Positions 35,562 through 44,206 of a stretch of DNA of 64,000 bases are shown here, one piece after another. The notes below the pieces were generated by a model that saw only the letters and a list, made by a program, of their open reading frames with translations, was not told where the DNA came from and did no database searches. Both the position numbers and the translations under genes were made by a program. The DNA lies in the NCBI GenBank assembly GCA_021806645.1, contig JAJZQX010000001.1, positions 1-64,000 of the forward strand, given 5' to 3'. The stretch's first letter is position 1. Each line of letters opens with the position of its first letter. The stretch is from Myxococcales bacterium. Its GTDB lineage: Bacteria > Myxococcota > Myxococcia > Myxococcales > Anaeromyxobacteraceae.

Positions 35562-35595
35562 TTGACATGCGGATGTCAAGATGTCATGATGTCCC
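35562..35595. promoter_or_regulatory. Operator/promoter element B between the DUF1847 and ABC importer genes
   Basis: TTGACA (35562-35567), 17 bases and CATGAT (35585-35590) form a good sigma-70 promoter for the rightward operon. Over it lie the dyad TGACAT-GCGG-ATGTCA (35563-35578) and GATGTC repeats at 35572, 35580 and 35588 (8-bp period). It aligns without gaps to element A at 30125-30158. Binding there would block RNA polymerase, so repression is the simplest model. Confidence 0.75.
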
Positions 35596-35625
35596 TACAA
35601 GAGCAACGGTATCGTTCCCCTCTCC

Positions 35626-36393
35626 ATGGCGGACCAACGATTGGCTCTCTCCGTTCAGGACCTGACCATCAGCTTCGGCGGCGTCACGGCCGTCAATGCG
35701 ATGGCTCTCGACATCGCCGAGGGCGAGATCGTCGGGCTGATTGGGCCGAACGGGGCTGGCAAGACCACCTTCATCAACTGCGTCGCGGGAGCCTACCGGC
35801 CGTCACGCGGTACCATCCGATGGAAGGGGCGGGAACTTCGCGGGCTACCCCCGCACGCGATCATCCGCCAAGGCGTTGCGCGTACGTTCCAGAACGTCGC
35901 GTCGCTCCACGATCTGACCGTGCTGGACATAGTGAAGCTCGGTGCGGGTGCCCGAGGTGATCTTGGCCCCGTCCAGCGGCTGATGGCGGCCGTTCGAAGC
36001 GAGCAGCGGATCGAGCAGGAACTGCTCGAGAAGGTGCTGCGACCGCTTCGCCTGGCCGACAGTGCGCACCAGTCAATCCAGACCCTCTCCTACGGCCAGC
36101 GCAAGGCAGTCGACCTCGCTCGTGCGCTGGCCACCCAGCCCAACCTCCTGCTCCTCGACGAGCCAGTGGCCGGGCTCACGGCGCACGAGGGCCTGGCAAT
36201 GGCCGCGGTGATCCGCGAACTGAGGGACCGGACCGGCTGCGCCGTGCTGATGGTCGAGCACAAGATGGACGTGGTGATGAGCACCTGCGACCGCATCACG
36301 GTCATGGCCGCGGGCGCGAAGATCTTCGAGGGTACGGGGGCCGAGGTTCAGGCCGACCCCGGGGTCCGGCGCGTCTACCTGGGAGAACCATGA
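35626..36393 (+). CDS. ABC transporter ATPase, LivG type
   Basis: This 255-residue nucleotide-binding subunit belongs to a branched-chain-amino-acid-type importer. The Walker A is GPNGAGKT (about 41-48), the signature LSYGQRKAVDLARAL, the Walker B LLLLDEPVAGL, and the H-loop VEHKMDVV. The mix of LivG features (VARTFQN, SYGQ) marks it as the G subunit. It is the first gene of the operon after element B, and its stop overlaps the permease ATG (4 bases). There is no good Shine-Dalgarno before its ATG. The substrate is probably an organic acid or the compound degraded by the island. Confidence 0.92.
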   Translation: MADQRLALSVQDLTISFGGVTAVNAMALDIAEGEIVGLIGPNGAGKTTFINCVAGAYRPSRGTIRWKGRELRGLPPHAIIRQGVARTFQNVASLHDLTVLDIVKLGAGARGDLGPVQRLMAAVRSEQRIEQELLEKVLRPLRLADSAHQSIQTLSYGQRKAVDLARALATQPNLLLLDEPVAGLTAHEGLAMAAVIRELRDRTGCAVLMVEHKMDVVMSTCDRITVMAAGAKIFEGTGAEVQADPGVRRVYLGEP

Positions 36394-37307
36394 CCTTCTA
36401 TCTGCAGATCGTCACGGCAGGGCTGGCCACCGGCAGCGTCTATGCCCTGATCGCGCTGGGAATCGTGCTCATCTACAAGTGCTCCGGGGTGGTGAACTTC
36501 GCCCAGGGTGGGTACGCCATGCTGGGTGCGTACGTGACGTACGCGTTAACCCGCCTCGGATTGTCGCCCATCCTTGCGCTCGTGGCGTCGGTGGCGGTGA
36601 TGGCCGTCACCGGCGCCGCCACCGAGTTCCTGCTGCTCCGCCGCATGCTCAAGGCGCCCGTGGTGGCGGTCATGATGGTGACGCTCGGCCTGCTGATCCT
36701 CTTCAAGGCCTTCTGCCTGGCCATCTGGGGCCCCGACCAGATCGCATTCCCGCAACTCTTTCCGGTCGGGTCGGTGGAGATGGGCGGGATCCTCGTCACC
36801 TACAACTACATCGCAGCCGCCGCCCTCTCGCTCCTGCTCAGCGTTGGGTTCCTGGCCTTCTACCGGTACACGCCGATGGGGCTCATGCAGCGCTGCGCGG
36901 CGGACAACGGCCGGGCGGCCCTCGCCATCGGGATCCACGTGAGCAACCAGGTGAGCGTCGCCTGGGCCATGTCCTCGGCACTGGCGGGCCTCGGGGGCTC
37001 GCTTCTGGCCACGCTGAACAGCCTCTCCCTCGGACTCTCCAGCATCGGGCTCGTGGCGTTCCCCGTGATCGTGCTGGGTGGCCTCAACAGCCTGATGGGC
37101 TCGCTCGTCGCGGGCCTGCTGCTGGGTGTGCTGGAAGCGGTCACCGACGGGGTGCTGACACCGGCCCTGGAGACCTACCTGCGCTCGCACACCGCCATCT
37201 ACTCGGTCGGTGCGCTGCAGCAGGTGGTGCCCTATCTCCTCGTGGGCCTGATGTTGATGGTGCGACCGCAGGGCATCTTCGGCGAACGCGGGACCGAGAG
37301 GGTCTGA
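36390..37307 (+). CDS. ABC transporter permease, LivH type
   Basis: This 305-residue membrane protein has eight or so hydrophobic helices. LivH hallmarks include GLATGSVYALIALGIVLIYK, VVNFAQGGYAMLGAY and FPVIVLGGLNSLMGSLVAGLLLG. It pairs with the LivM-type permease that starts 3 bases downstream to form the inner-membrane channel. Confidence 0.93.
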   Translation: MTFYLQIVTAGLATGSVYALIALGIVLIYKCSGVVNFAQGGYAMLGAYVTYALTRLGLSPILALVASVAVMAVTGAATEFLLLRRMLKAPVVAVMMVTLGLLILFKAFCLAIWGPDQIAFPQLFPVGSVEMGGILVTYNYIAAAALSLLLSVGFLAFYRYTPMGLMQRCAADNGRAALAIGIHVSNQVSVAWAMSSALAGLGGSLLATLNSLSLGLSSIGLVAFPVIVLGGLNSLMGSLVAGLLLGVLEAVTDGVLTPALETYLRSHTAIYSVGALQQVVPYLLVGLMLMVRPQGIFGERGTERV

Positions 37308-37310
37308 CCG

Positions 37311-38339
37311 GTGGCGACCCTCCGAAAGTTGGCGGTGCCCATCCTCTTTCTCGTGACGATGCTCGCGAGCTTGACGCTGGGGCGCTTCGGCGCGTACCTC
37401 GTCCACTCCGTCGCCATCGCAGCCATCGGCGCGCTGGGGTTGAACCTCCTGACCGGCTTCTGCGGCCAGATCAGCTTCGCGCAGGGTGCTCTGCTCGGGG
37501 TGGGCGCCTACACGGCAGGCAACCTGGGAAACGCCGGCTGGGGCATCTGGGCCATCGTGGGTGCGGGTGTCGCATCGGCGATGACGAGCCTCGCCATCGG
37601 ACTCCCGGCGCTTCGACTTCGCGGCCTCTACTACGCCATCGCTACCCTCGCTGCACAGTTCATCCTCGAGTACCTCTTCAAGATCCTCGAGCCCATCACC
37701 AACGGGATCTCCGGGCTCCTCATCCAGCCCCTCAAGCTCTTCGGCCGCCCCGTCGTCGGCGACCAGGCCCTGGCAGTCCTGTCCCTGGCGCTCCTCCTGG
37801 CCGCCTATTCGTTCCTCCGCTGGCTGATGAAGACCAACGTGGGTAGGGCGATGCTGATCGTCCGGGAGAACGAGCTCGTGGCCAAGGGCATGGGCATCGA
37901 CGTCGCCCGCACCAAGATCTGGGCCTTCGTCACGAGCGGCTTCATCACCGGCGTCGCCGGAGCGATGATCGGCTTCACCACCAGGCTGGCCAATCCGGAA
38001 GCCTTCCAGCTCTCGCTCTCCGTCGATCAGGTTGCCATGATCATCGTGGGCGGCCAGGGGACCTGGGCCGGCCCGTTCCTGGGGGCGGCCTTCGTGGTGC
38101 TCCTGCCCGAGGCCATCCAGCGCACCGGTGAGGCATTCGACATCGCCAGGCTGCTCTTCGCGCTCCGAGACATGGCCTTCGGCCTCCTCATCATCCTATT
38201 CCTGCTCTTCGAGCCGCGCGGCCTGTCCGCCCTGCTGCGTCGGCTCGTTCGGTGGGTTTCGTCGTTGCTTCCCTCCACTCGCACCAGTGTTCTCACCGTG
38301 AAGTCGCACCCCAGTCCACCCGGAGATCCAAATGAATAG
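37311..38339 (+). CDS. ABC transporter permease, LivM type
   Basis: This 342-residue membrane protein starts with GTG. LivM features are GALGLNLLTGFCGQISFAQG, ALRLRGLYYAIATLA and MIIVGGQGTWAGPFLGAAFVV. It overlaps the binding-protein gene by 8 bases. Confidence 0.93.
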   Translation: MATLRKLAVPILFLVTMLASLTLGRFGAYLVHSVAIAAIGALGLNLLTGFCGQISFAQGALLGVGAYTAGNLGNAGWGIWAIVGAGVASAMTSLAIGLPALRLRGLYYAIATLAAQFILEYLFKILEPITNGISGLLIQPLKLFGRPVVGDQALAVLSLALLLAAYSFLRWLMKTNVGRAMLIVRENELVAKGMGIDVARTKIWAFVTSGFITGVAGAMIGFTTRLANPEAFQLSLSVDQVAMIIVGGQGTWAGPFLGAAFVVLLPEAIQRTGEAFDIARLLFALRDMAFGLLIILFLLFEPRGLSALLRRLVRWVSSLLPSTRTSVLTVKSHPSPPGDPNE

Positions 38340-39504
38340 GACCGTTCGAAGCGCCCTGCTCGCCGCTCTCCTCTGCATCGCCTCGCCTGCCATCGCCGCC
38401 GACACGATAAACGTATGCGTCTGGGGCACCATCACCGGGCCGGACGCCCTGGTGAATGGGATGAGCTACGGGACGCACGACTACTTCACGTACCTGAACC
38501 AGAACAAGGGCGGGATCGCCGGGTTCAAGGTGAACTCACTCCTCCTCGACGGGCGCTACAAGCTGGACGAGGAGCTCAAGATCTACCGCCGCTGCGTCGA
38601 TCAGGAGAACGCGGTCTTCATCAACGGCTGGTCGACCGGCGCGGCGAAGGCCTTGCGCGAGACGGTGACCCAGGACGGCGTGCCGTTCATCAGCGAGACC
38701 TTCTCGAGCGAGGTCGTGGATCCCGTCAAGTACCCGTACGTCTTCGTCGCCGGCCCGACCTACGAGCAGCAGATGCTCGTCGGCCTGCGCGCCGCCAAGG
38801 CCGCCGGAGCGAAGAAGGTCGTGCTGATGCACGGCGACAACGAGTACGGTCGCGGACCGGTCACCGTCGTTCGCAAGTCCGGGGAGATCGAGAAGATGGG
38901 CCTGGAACTCGTCGACGCGATCGAGTTCAAGTACGACGCGCAGGACCTCACCGCGCAGCTGCTCCGCGTGAAGTCGAAGAAGCCGGACGTCATCTACATC
39001 CAATCCTCGACACCCCAGACGCTCGTGATCCTGCGAGACGCAGCCAAGGTCGGCCTGCCGCCGACGAAGTTCATCGGCAACATGTACAACATCAGCCCCA
39101 CCATCCCGCAGCAGCTCGGGGCGGCCGCGGAGGGCTTCCGCGCCATCCAGATCTACGCGGATTACGGTGCCGACATCCCCGCCATGAAGGAGATCCTGAC
39201 GTTCAAGGCCAAGAACGAAGTGGCCAAGCAGGACGTCTACTACATGAAGGGCTGGCTCGAGGGGAAGGTGATGGCGGCCGGGATCGAGAACGCCATCAAG
39301 AAGAACGGCGGCAAGGTCCCCGCCGACCTGAAGGCGTTCCGGAAGTCCATCCGCGACGAGACCGAAGCGCTCAAGAACCTGGACGTGGGTGGAATCACCC
39401 CACCCTTGACCTTCGCAAATCACCAGGGATCAACCCAGGCGCGGATGGCCAAGGTGAAGAACGGTCATTACGTGTCGGTGGGCAGCTGGATCGACGCCCG
39501 CTAG
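38332..39504 (+). CDS. Periplasmic substrate-binding protein (Peripla_BP_6 type)
   Basis: The 390-residue protein has a Sec signal peptide (1-22, cleavage after AIA) and a LivJ/K-like two-lobe fold: INVCVWGTITGPDA, GGIAGFKVNSLLLDGRYK, EVVDPVKYPYVFVAGPTYEQQ, MHGDNEYGRGPV and VIYIQSSTPQTLVIL. It would capture the substrate for the LivGHMF importer. The specificity cannot be read from the sequence; several Cys and charged residues near the N-terminus differ from amino-acid binders. A run of nine C bases follows the stop. Confidence 0.9.
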   Translation: MNRTVRSALLAALLCIASPAIAADTINVCVWGTITGPDALVNGMSYGTHDYFTYLNQNKGGIAGFKVNSLLLDGRYKLDEELKIYRRCVDQENAVFINGWSTGAAKALRETVTQDGVPFISETFSSEVVDPVKYPYVFVAGPTYEQQMLVGLRAAKAAGAKKVVLMHGDNEYGRGPVTVVRKSGEIEKMGLELVDAIEFKYDAQDLTAQLLRVKSKKPDVIYIQSSTPQTLVILRDAAKVGLPPTKFIGNMYNISPTIPQQLGAAAEGFRAIQIYADYGADIPAMKEILTFKAKNEVAKQDVYYMKGWLEGKVMAAGIENAIKKNGGKVPADLKAFRKSIRDETEALKNLDVGGITPPLTFANHQGSTQARMAKVKNGHYVSVGSWIDAR

Positions 39505-39521
39505 CCCCCCCCCACGCCGGG

Positions 39522-40241
39522 ATGGCCATGCTCTCCGCGAACGAGGTCACCCTCCGCTACGACGGCGTCATCCAGGCCGTTGACGGGATCGATTTTCGGG
39601 TCGAACAGGGTGGCCTCGTCGCGCTGCTGGGTCCGAACGGAGCGGGAAAGAGCACGCTCCTCAAGGCGATCGCCGGGATGTTGCCCTTCGAGCAGGGAGA
39701 ACTGGCCTCCGGAGACATCCTCTTCGACGGACGGTCCTTGTCCGGTGCCCATCCCGCGACCATCGCCCGGATGGGCATCGCACTGGTGCAGGAGGGGCGT
39801 GAGTGCTTTCGTGGCCTCTCCGTCGGGGAAAACATCCGCGCGGCGTCCCTTCTTCGCCGGAAGGGCGCCTCCGCCCGGATGGACATGGTGTTCGAGTACT
39901 TCCCCGTCCTGAAGGAGATGCGCCGACGGCCCGCTGGCCATCTGTCCGGAGGACAGCTCCAGATGCTGGTCATCGCCATGGCTCTCATGGGAGAGCCGCG
40001 GCTCCTCCTCCTAGACGAGCCGAGCCTCGGGCTTTCGCCGACGATGGTGCAGACGGTGTTCGACGTGGTGGAGCGCATGCACCGGGAGCTGGGAATGACG
40101 GTGGTCGTGGCCGAGCAGACGGTGCCCAGGCTGCTCAAGCTGGCGACCGACGTCTACGTGCTGTCGCGCGGGCGAGTGGCCATGCACACCGCGCCCGCCG
40201 GTGTCGACGAGAAGACGTTGCAGATGGTCTACCTGAGCTGA
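39522..40241 (+). CDS. ABC transporter ATPase, LivF type
   Basis: This 239-residue second ATPase has Walker A GPNGAGKS, Q-loop VQEGRECF, signature LSGGQLQMLVIAMAL and Walker B LLLLDEPSLGLSP, the typical LivF set. The start is ATG 39522, or ATG 39528 two codons later with a slightly better GCCGGGA spacing. It completes a five-gene importer. Confidence 0.92.
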   Translation: MAMLSANEVTLRYDGVIQAVDGIDFRVEQGGLVALLGPNGAGKSTLLKAIAGMLPFEQGELASGDILFDGRSLSGAHPATIARMGIALVQEGRECFRGLSVGENIRAASLLRRKGASARMDMVFEYFPVLKEMRRRPAGHLSGGQLQMLVIAMALMGEPRLLLLDEPSLGLSPTMVQTVFDVVERMHRELGMTVVVAEQTVPRLLKLATDVYVLSRGRVAMHTAPAGVDEKTLQMVYLS

Positions 40242-40263
40242 ACCGGAACGGAGACGAACGGTC

Positions 40264-41700
40264 ATGAGCGAGCAGGTTTACATCGACGGAGCCTGGAGGA
40301 AGCCCGCCTCGGGGGAGACGATCCCGGTGGTGTGCCCGAGCGACGGCAAGGTGTTCGCCCACATCGCACGCGGCGGGGCGAAGGACATCGACGCGGCGGT
40401 GCAGGCCGCAAGACGGGCCTTCGAGGGTCCGTGGGGAAAGACCACGGCGCTGGAGCGAGGCCGGTTGATGATGAAGGTGGGCGAGAAGATCACGCAGCAC
40501 GCCGAGGAACTGGCCCAGATCGAGGCCCGGGACACCGGCAAGCCACTCAAGCAGGCGCGAGCCGACATGGTGGCCGCCGCCCGGTACTTCGAGTTCTACG
40601 GAGCCGCCGCCGACAAGGTGCACGGCGACGTCGTTCCGTTCCTGGCCGGGTACACGGTGCTGGTCAAGCACGAGCCGCGCGGAGTGACCGGGCACATCAT
40701 CCCCTGGAACTACCCGGCCCAGATGTTCGGGCGCACCCTTGCGCCCACTCTCGCGTGCGGCAACACCGCCGTGCTGAAGCCCGCGGAGGAGGCCTGCCTC
40801 GCGGCTCTGCGCATCACGGAGCTCGCGCACGAGGTCGGCTTCCCGGCCGGGGTCATCAACGTGGTCCCAGGTTACGGCGAGGAGGCGGGGGCGGCGCTGG
40901 CCAATCACCCTGGCATCGACTTCATCGCCTTCACTGGCTCCCCCGGGGTCGGCGTCCTGATCCAGAAGGCCTCGGCCGAGCACCTGAGGCCCTGCGTGCT
41001 GGAACTGGGGGGCAAGTCACCGCAGATCGTCTTCGAGGACGCCAATCTCGAGGCCGTTCTCCCGGTCGTGACCAACGCCATCGTGCAGAACGCCGGCCAG
41101 ACCTGCTCGGCGGGGAGCCGCGTGCTGGTGCAGCGGTCGATCTACGACCGGTTCATCGGCATGCTGGTCGAGCGTTTCGCGAAGCTCCGCGTCGGGTCGC
41201 ACGACATGGATCTGGAGTGCGGTCCCCTCATCAGCGCGGGCCAGCGGGACCGGGTGCAGGGGTTCGTCCGCGCAGCCAAGGCAGAGGGCATCCCGATCCT
41301 GGCGGAGGCCAAGCTCGCCCCCGGCTTGCCGGCAGGCGGCTACTACGCGCCCCCCATGCTCTTCGGGCCCGTACCGTCGACCAACCAGCTGGCCCGCGAG
41401 GAGGTCTTCGGACCAGTGCTCTCGGCGATCCCCTTCGACGACGAGGCCGACGCGATCCGGATCGCCAACGGAACACCGTACGGCCTCGCGGCGGGCATCT
41501 GGTCCATCGACGGTTCGCGCGCGCTTCGCGTGGCGAACGCCATGCGCTGCGGCCAGGTGTTCGTGAACGGCTACGGAGCCGGGGGCGGGATCGAGCTGCC
41601 CTTCGGCGGGATCAAGAAGAGCGGCCACGGGCGCGAGAAGGGACTCGAGGCACTGCGGGAGTTCTCGGTCATCAAGACCATCGTCATCAACCACGGATGA
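40264..41700 (+). CDS. NAD(P)+-dependent aldehyde dehydrogenase
   Basis: This 478-residue enzyme oxidises an aldehyde to an acid. It has the general base E247 in ELGGKSPQ, the nucleophile C281 in NAGQTCSAGSR, the cofactor block FTGSPGVG and the ELPFGGIKKSGHGREKG end. It follows livF by 22 bases in the same direction. In the island it would supply the carboxylic acid for the CaiB step after the alcohol dehydrogenase or SDR. The aldehyde is not known. Confidence 0.93.
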   Translation: MSEQVYIDGAWRKPASGETIPVVCPSDGKVFAHIARGGAKDIDAAVQAARRAFEGPWGKTTALERGRLMMKVGEKITQHAEELAQIEARDTGKPLKQARADMVAAARYFEFYGAAADKVHGDVVPFLAGYTVLVKHEPRGVTGHIIPWNYPAQMFGRTLAPTLACGNTAVLKPAEEACLAALRITELAHEVGFPAGVINVVPGYGEEAGAALANHPGIDFIAFTGSPGVGVLIQKASAEHLRPCVLELGGKSPQIVFEDANLEAVLPVVTNAIVQNAGQTCSAGSRVLVQRSIYDRFIGMLVERFAKLRVGSHDMDLECGPLISAGQRDRVQGFVRAAKAEGIPILAEAKLAPGLPAGGYYAPPMLFGPVPSTNQLAREEVFGPVLSAIPFDDEADAIRIANGTPYGLAAGIWSIDGSRALRVANAMRCGQVFVNGYGAGGGIELPFGGIKKSGHGREKGLEALREFSVIKTIVINHG

Positions 41701-41711
41701 GGGAACCAACC

Positions 41712-42461
41712 ATGCGACTCGCAAAAAAGAAGATCATCGTCACCGGCGGTGGCTCCGGCTTCGGGGCCGCCATGTGTCGTCTCTTCGCCCGAGAGGGCGC
41801 CCAGGTGCTGGTGGCCGACATCAACGGGGCCGCGGCGGAGAAGGTGGCCAGCGAGATCGGGGCCAGCGCCCAGCCCTTCACGGCCGACGTCTCCGACGGC
41901 AAGCAGGTCAAGGCGATGGTGGACAGGGCGGTGTCGGCGTTCGGCGACCTGGACGTCGTCGTGAACAACGCCGGGTTCACCCACAAGAACACGCCCATGC
42001 TGAACGTGGACGAGGCGACCTTCGACCGGGTCTTCGCCATCAACGTGAAGTCGATCTACTGGGCGGCGCAGGCCGCGGTCCCGGTGTTCCGCAAGCGGGG
42101 CGGCGGCGTCTTCCTGAACATCGCCTCCGTCGCTGGCCTTCGCCCCCGGCCCGGGCTCAGCTGGTACAACGGCTCGAAGGGCGCTGCCATCATCCTCACC
42201 AAGTCGATGGCCGTCGAGCTGGCCCCGGACAAGATCCGCGTCAACGCCCTGTGCCCCGTGATGGGCGTAACCGGGATGCTCGAGTCGTTCATGGGCATGC
42301 CGGACACGCCGGCGAATCGGGCCCGGTTCATCGCCACCATCCCCATGGGCCGCCTGGCGGAGGCGGACGACATCGCCAAGGCCGCCATCTACTTCGTGGC
42401 CGACGAGTCCGACTTCATCACGGGCGTCTGCATGGAAGTGGACGGGGGTCGGACGATCTGA
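41712..42461 (+). CDS. Short-chain dehydrogenase/reductase
   Basis: This 249-residue SDR has T-G-x-x-x-G-x-G at T11-G18 (GGGSGFG), NNAG, a Ser in NIASVAG and the catalytic Y152-x3-K156 (WYNGSK). An Asp after beta-2 (VADIN) points to NAD+. It is of the FabG/3-hydroxyacyl or alcohol dehydrogenase kind and lies 11 bases after the aldehyde dehydrogenase. Confidence 0.92.
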   Translation: MRLAKKKIIVTGGGSGFGAAMCRLFAREGAQVLVADINGAAAEKVASEIGASAQPFTADVSDGKQVKAMVDRAVSAFGDLDVVVNNAGFTHKNTPMLNVDEATFDRVFAINVKSIYWAAQAAVPVFRKRGGGVFLNIASVAGLRPRPGLSWYNGSKGAAIILTKSMAVELAPDKIRVNALCPVMGVTGMLESFMGMPDTPANRARFIATIPMGRLAEADDIAKAAIYFVADESDFITGVCMEVDGGRTI

Positions 42462-42491
42462 GACCGGCGAGGCCCGTACCCGGAGCAGACC

Positions 42492-43865
42492 ATGAGTGAC
42501 GGACGCAGACCGACCGATGGAGCGATGTCGGTGCTCTCACCGACCGCCATTCTCGGGTACGGGTTCCCCGAGTCATCCTTCGAGCGGGGCCTGGCGCGGC
42601 ACCCGGACGTCATCGCCGTGGACGCGGGGAGCACGGATCCGGGGCCGCACTACCTCGGCGCCGGGAAGTCCTTCACCAGCCGATCCGCGGTGAAGCGAGA
42701 CCTGGAGTTAATGCTCCGGGGGGCGCTCGCGCACGATGTCCCGCTTCTCGTGGGCTCGGCGGGTGGAGCCGGTGCGGCGCCCCACCTCGCCTGGGCACGG
42801 GAGATAGTTCTCGAGATCGCGCGCGAGAGCGGATCGCGCTTCCGGATGGCCGTGATCCCGGCGGACATCCCCAAGGAGGAGGTCAGGGCCGCCCTTCGGT
42901 TGGGCCGGATCTCCCCCATGCCATGTGCTGGGGCTCTCTCCGACGAGGACATCGAGGAGAGTACCCACATCGTCGCGCAGATGGGACCAGAGCCGCTCAT
43001 CACCGCGCTCGATGGCGGGGCTCAGGTAGTACTCTGCGGTCGAGCTTACGACCCCGCGCCGTTCGCGGCACCCGCTCTCCGGGCCGGCCTGGATCCGGGC
43101 CTGGCGCTCCACATGGGAAAGATCCTGGAATGCGCTGCCATCGCGGCGACGCCCGGTAGCGGGAGCGATTGCGTGCTCGCCACCCTCAAGGCGGACTGCT
43201 TCGAACTCGAGGCCCTGGGCGACGACCGGGCGTTCACGACCACTTCCGCGGCCGCCCACTCCCTGTACGAGAAGTCCGACCCGTACGAATTGCCGGGCCC
43301 GGGGGGAAGCCTCGACCTCCGGGGAACGACCTATTCCGACGTCGGAATGGGGAAGGTGCGCGTCACCGGAACCCGGTTCGTCCCGGCTCCCTACACCATC
43401 AAGCTCGAGGGCGCGCGACGGGTCGGATACCGCACGGTTAGCATCGCCGGGGTGCGAGACCCGATCCTGATCGGTCAGATCGGACAGGTCCTCGAGACCG
43501 TACGGAAGCAGGTCCTGGATTCCACCCGGAGCGACGCCCGGGTGCTCTTCCACGTGTACGGCAAGGACGGAGTGATGGGTGACCTGGAGCCCCGTCGGGG
43601 GGAGACGGGCCATGAGATCGGACTCGTGATCGAGGCGATCCATCGGGACCAGGCGGAGGCTGACTCGGTCTGCTCGCTCGTCCGGAGCACGCTCCTGCAC
43701 TTCGGATATCCCGGACGCATCTCGACCGCTGGGAACCTGGCGCTGCTCTACAGCCCCTCCGACATCCCCTGCGGTGAGGTCTACGAGTTCAGCGTGTACC
43801 ACCTCATGCGAGTCGACGATCCGACGTCCCTCTTCCCTGTCCAGATGGAGGAGGTGCGGGGATGA
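42492..43865 (+). CDS. AtuA-like DUF1446 family protein
   Basis: The 457-residue protein carries DUF1446 (AtuA, acyclic terpene utilisation) blocks: ILGYGFPESSFERGL, DVIAVDAGSTDPGPHYLG, LLVGSAGGAGAAPHL, ALDGGAQVVLCGRAYDPAPFA, HMGKILECAAIAATPGSGSDC and YTIKLEGARRVGYRTVSIAGVRDP. The role of AtuA proteins is unproven. The gene overlaps the DUF4387 gene by 4 bases, and the two proteins likely act as one complex, since the pair recurs next to CoA-transferases and CitE-like lyases elsewhere (recalled, not checked). A second possible start is Met12. Confidence 0.85.
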   Translation: MSDGRRPTDGAMSVLSPTAILGYGFPESSFERGLARHPDVIAVDAGSTDPGPHYLGAGKSFTSRSAVKRDLELMLRGALAHDVPLLVGSAGGAGAAPHLAWAREIVLEIARESGSRFRMAVIPADIPKEEVRAALRLGRISPMPCAGALSDEDIEESTHIVAQMGPEPLITALDGGAQVVLCGRAYDPAPFAAPALRAGLDPGLALHMGKILECAAIAATPGSGSDCVLATLKADCFELEALGDDRAFTTTSAAAHSLYEKSDPYELPGPGGSLDLRGTTYSDVGMGKVRVTGTRFVPAPYTIKLEGARRVGYRTVSIAGVRDPILIGQIGQVLETVRKQVLDSTRSDARVLFHVYGKDGVMGDLEPRRGETGHEIGLVIEAIHRDQAEADSVCSLVRSTLLHFGYPGRISTAGNLALLYSPSDIPCGEVYEFSVYHLMRVDDPTSLFPVQMEEVRG

Positions 43866-44206
43866 CGCGCCTCCGAGACATCGCTAGCGTAGTCAGGAGC
43901 AAGAACGCCGGCCCGTTCGAGCTGACGCTCGACGTCGTCTTTCCCACCCAGGCCCTGTACCGCCGGGTCCGGGAGGCTCGCCTGTTCACGGCGGAGTCCG
44001 TAGCGGCCCTGTACCGCATCCCGGTCGAGAAGGTCCTCAAGGTGGTGCATTACGACCCCGCCTGTGCGGTCAAGGCCACCATCGTCCGTCCAGTCGCCTC
44101 GGGTGCCATCGGGGATACCGACATCTACGGAGCCCAGCAGCACGCTCCACTGCTCGACCTGGAGATCCCGGATCGGGTCGTTCACCCCGAGGAGGGAGCG
44201 TCATGA
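43862..44206 (+). CDS. DUF4387 family protein
   Basis: The 114-residue protein contains RLRDIASVVRSKNAGPFEL, ELTLDVVFP, the central ALYRIPVEKVLKVVHYDPA and the end block GDTDIYGAQQHAPLLDLEIP, typical of DUF4387 partners of AtuA-like proteins. It overlaps both neighbours by 4 bases, so it is translated with them. No catalytic motif is known; it may complete the active site of the AtuA-like subunit. Confidence 0.85.
   Translation: MTRLRDIASVVRSKNAGPFELTLDVVFPTQALYRRVREARLFTAESVAALYRIPVEKVLKVVHYDPACAVKATIVRPVASGAIGDTDIYGAQQHAPLLDLEIPDRVVHPEEGAS

Noticed and set aside
39505-39513. Run of nine C bases between the binding-protein and livF genes
   Set aside because: It is intergenic, so no frame depends on it; it could be a sequencing length error but has no visible effect.
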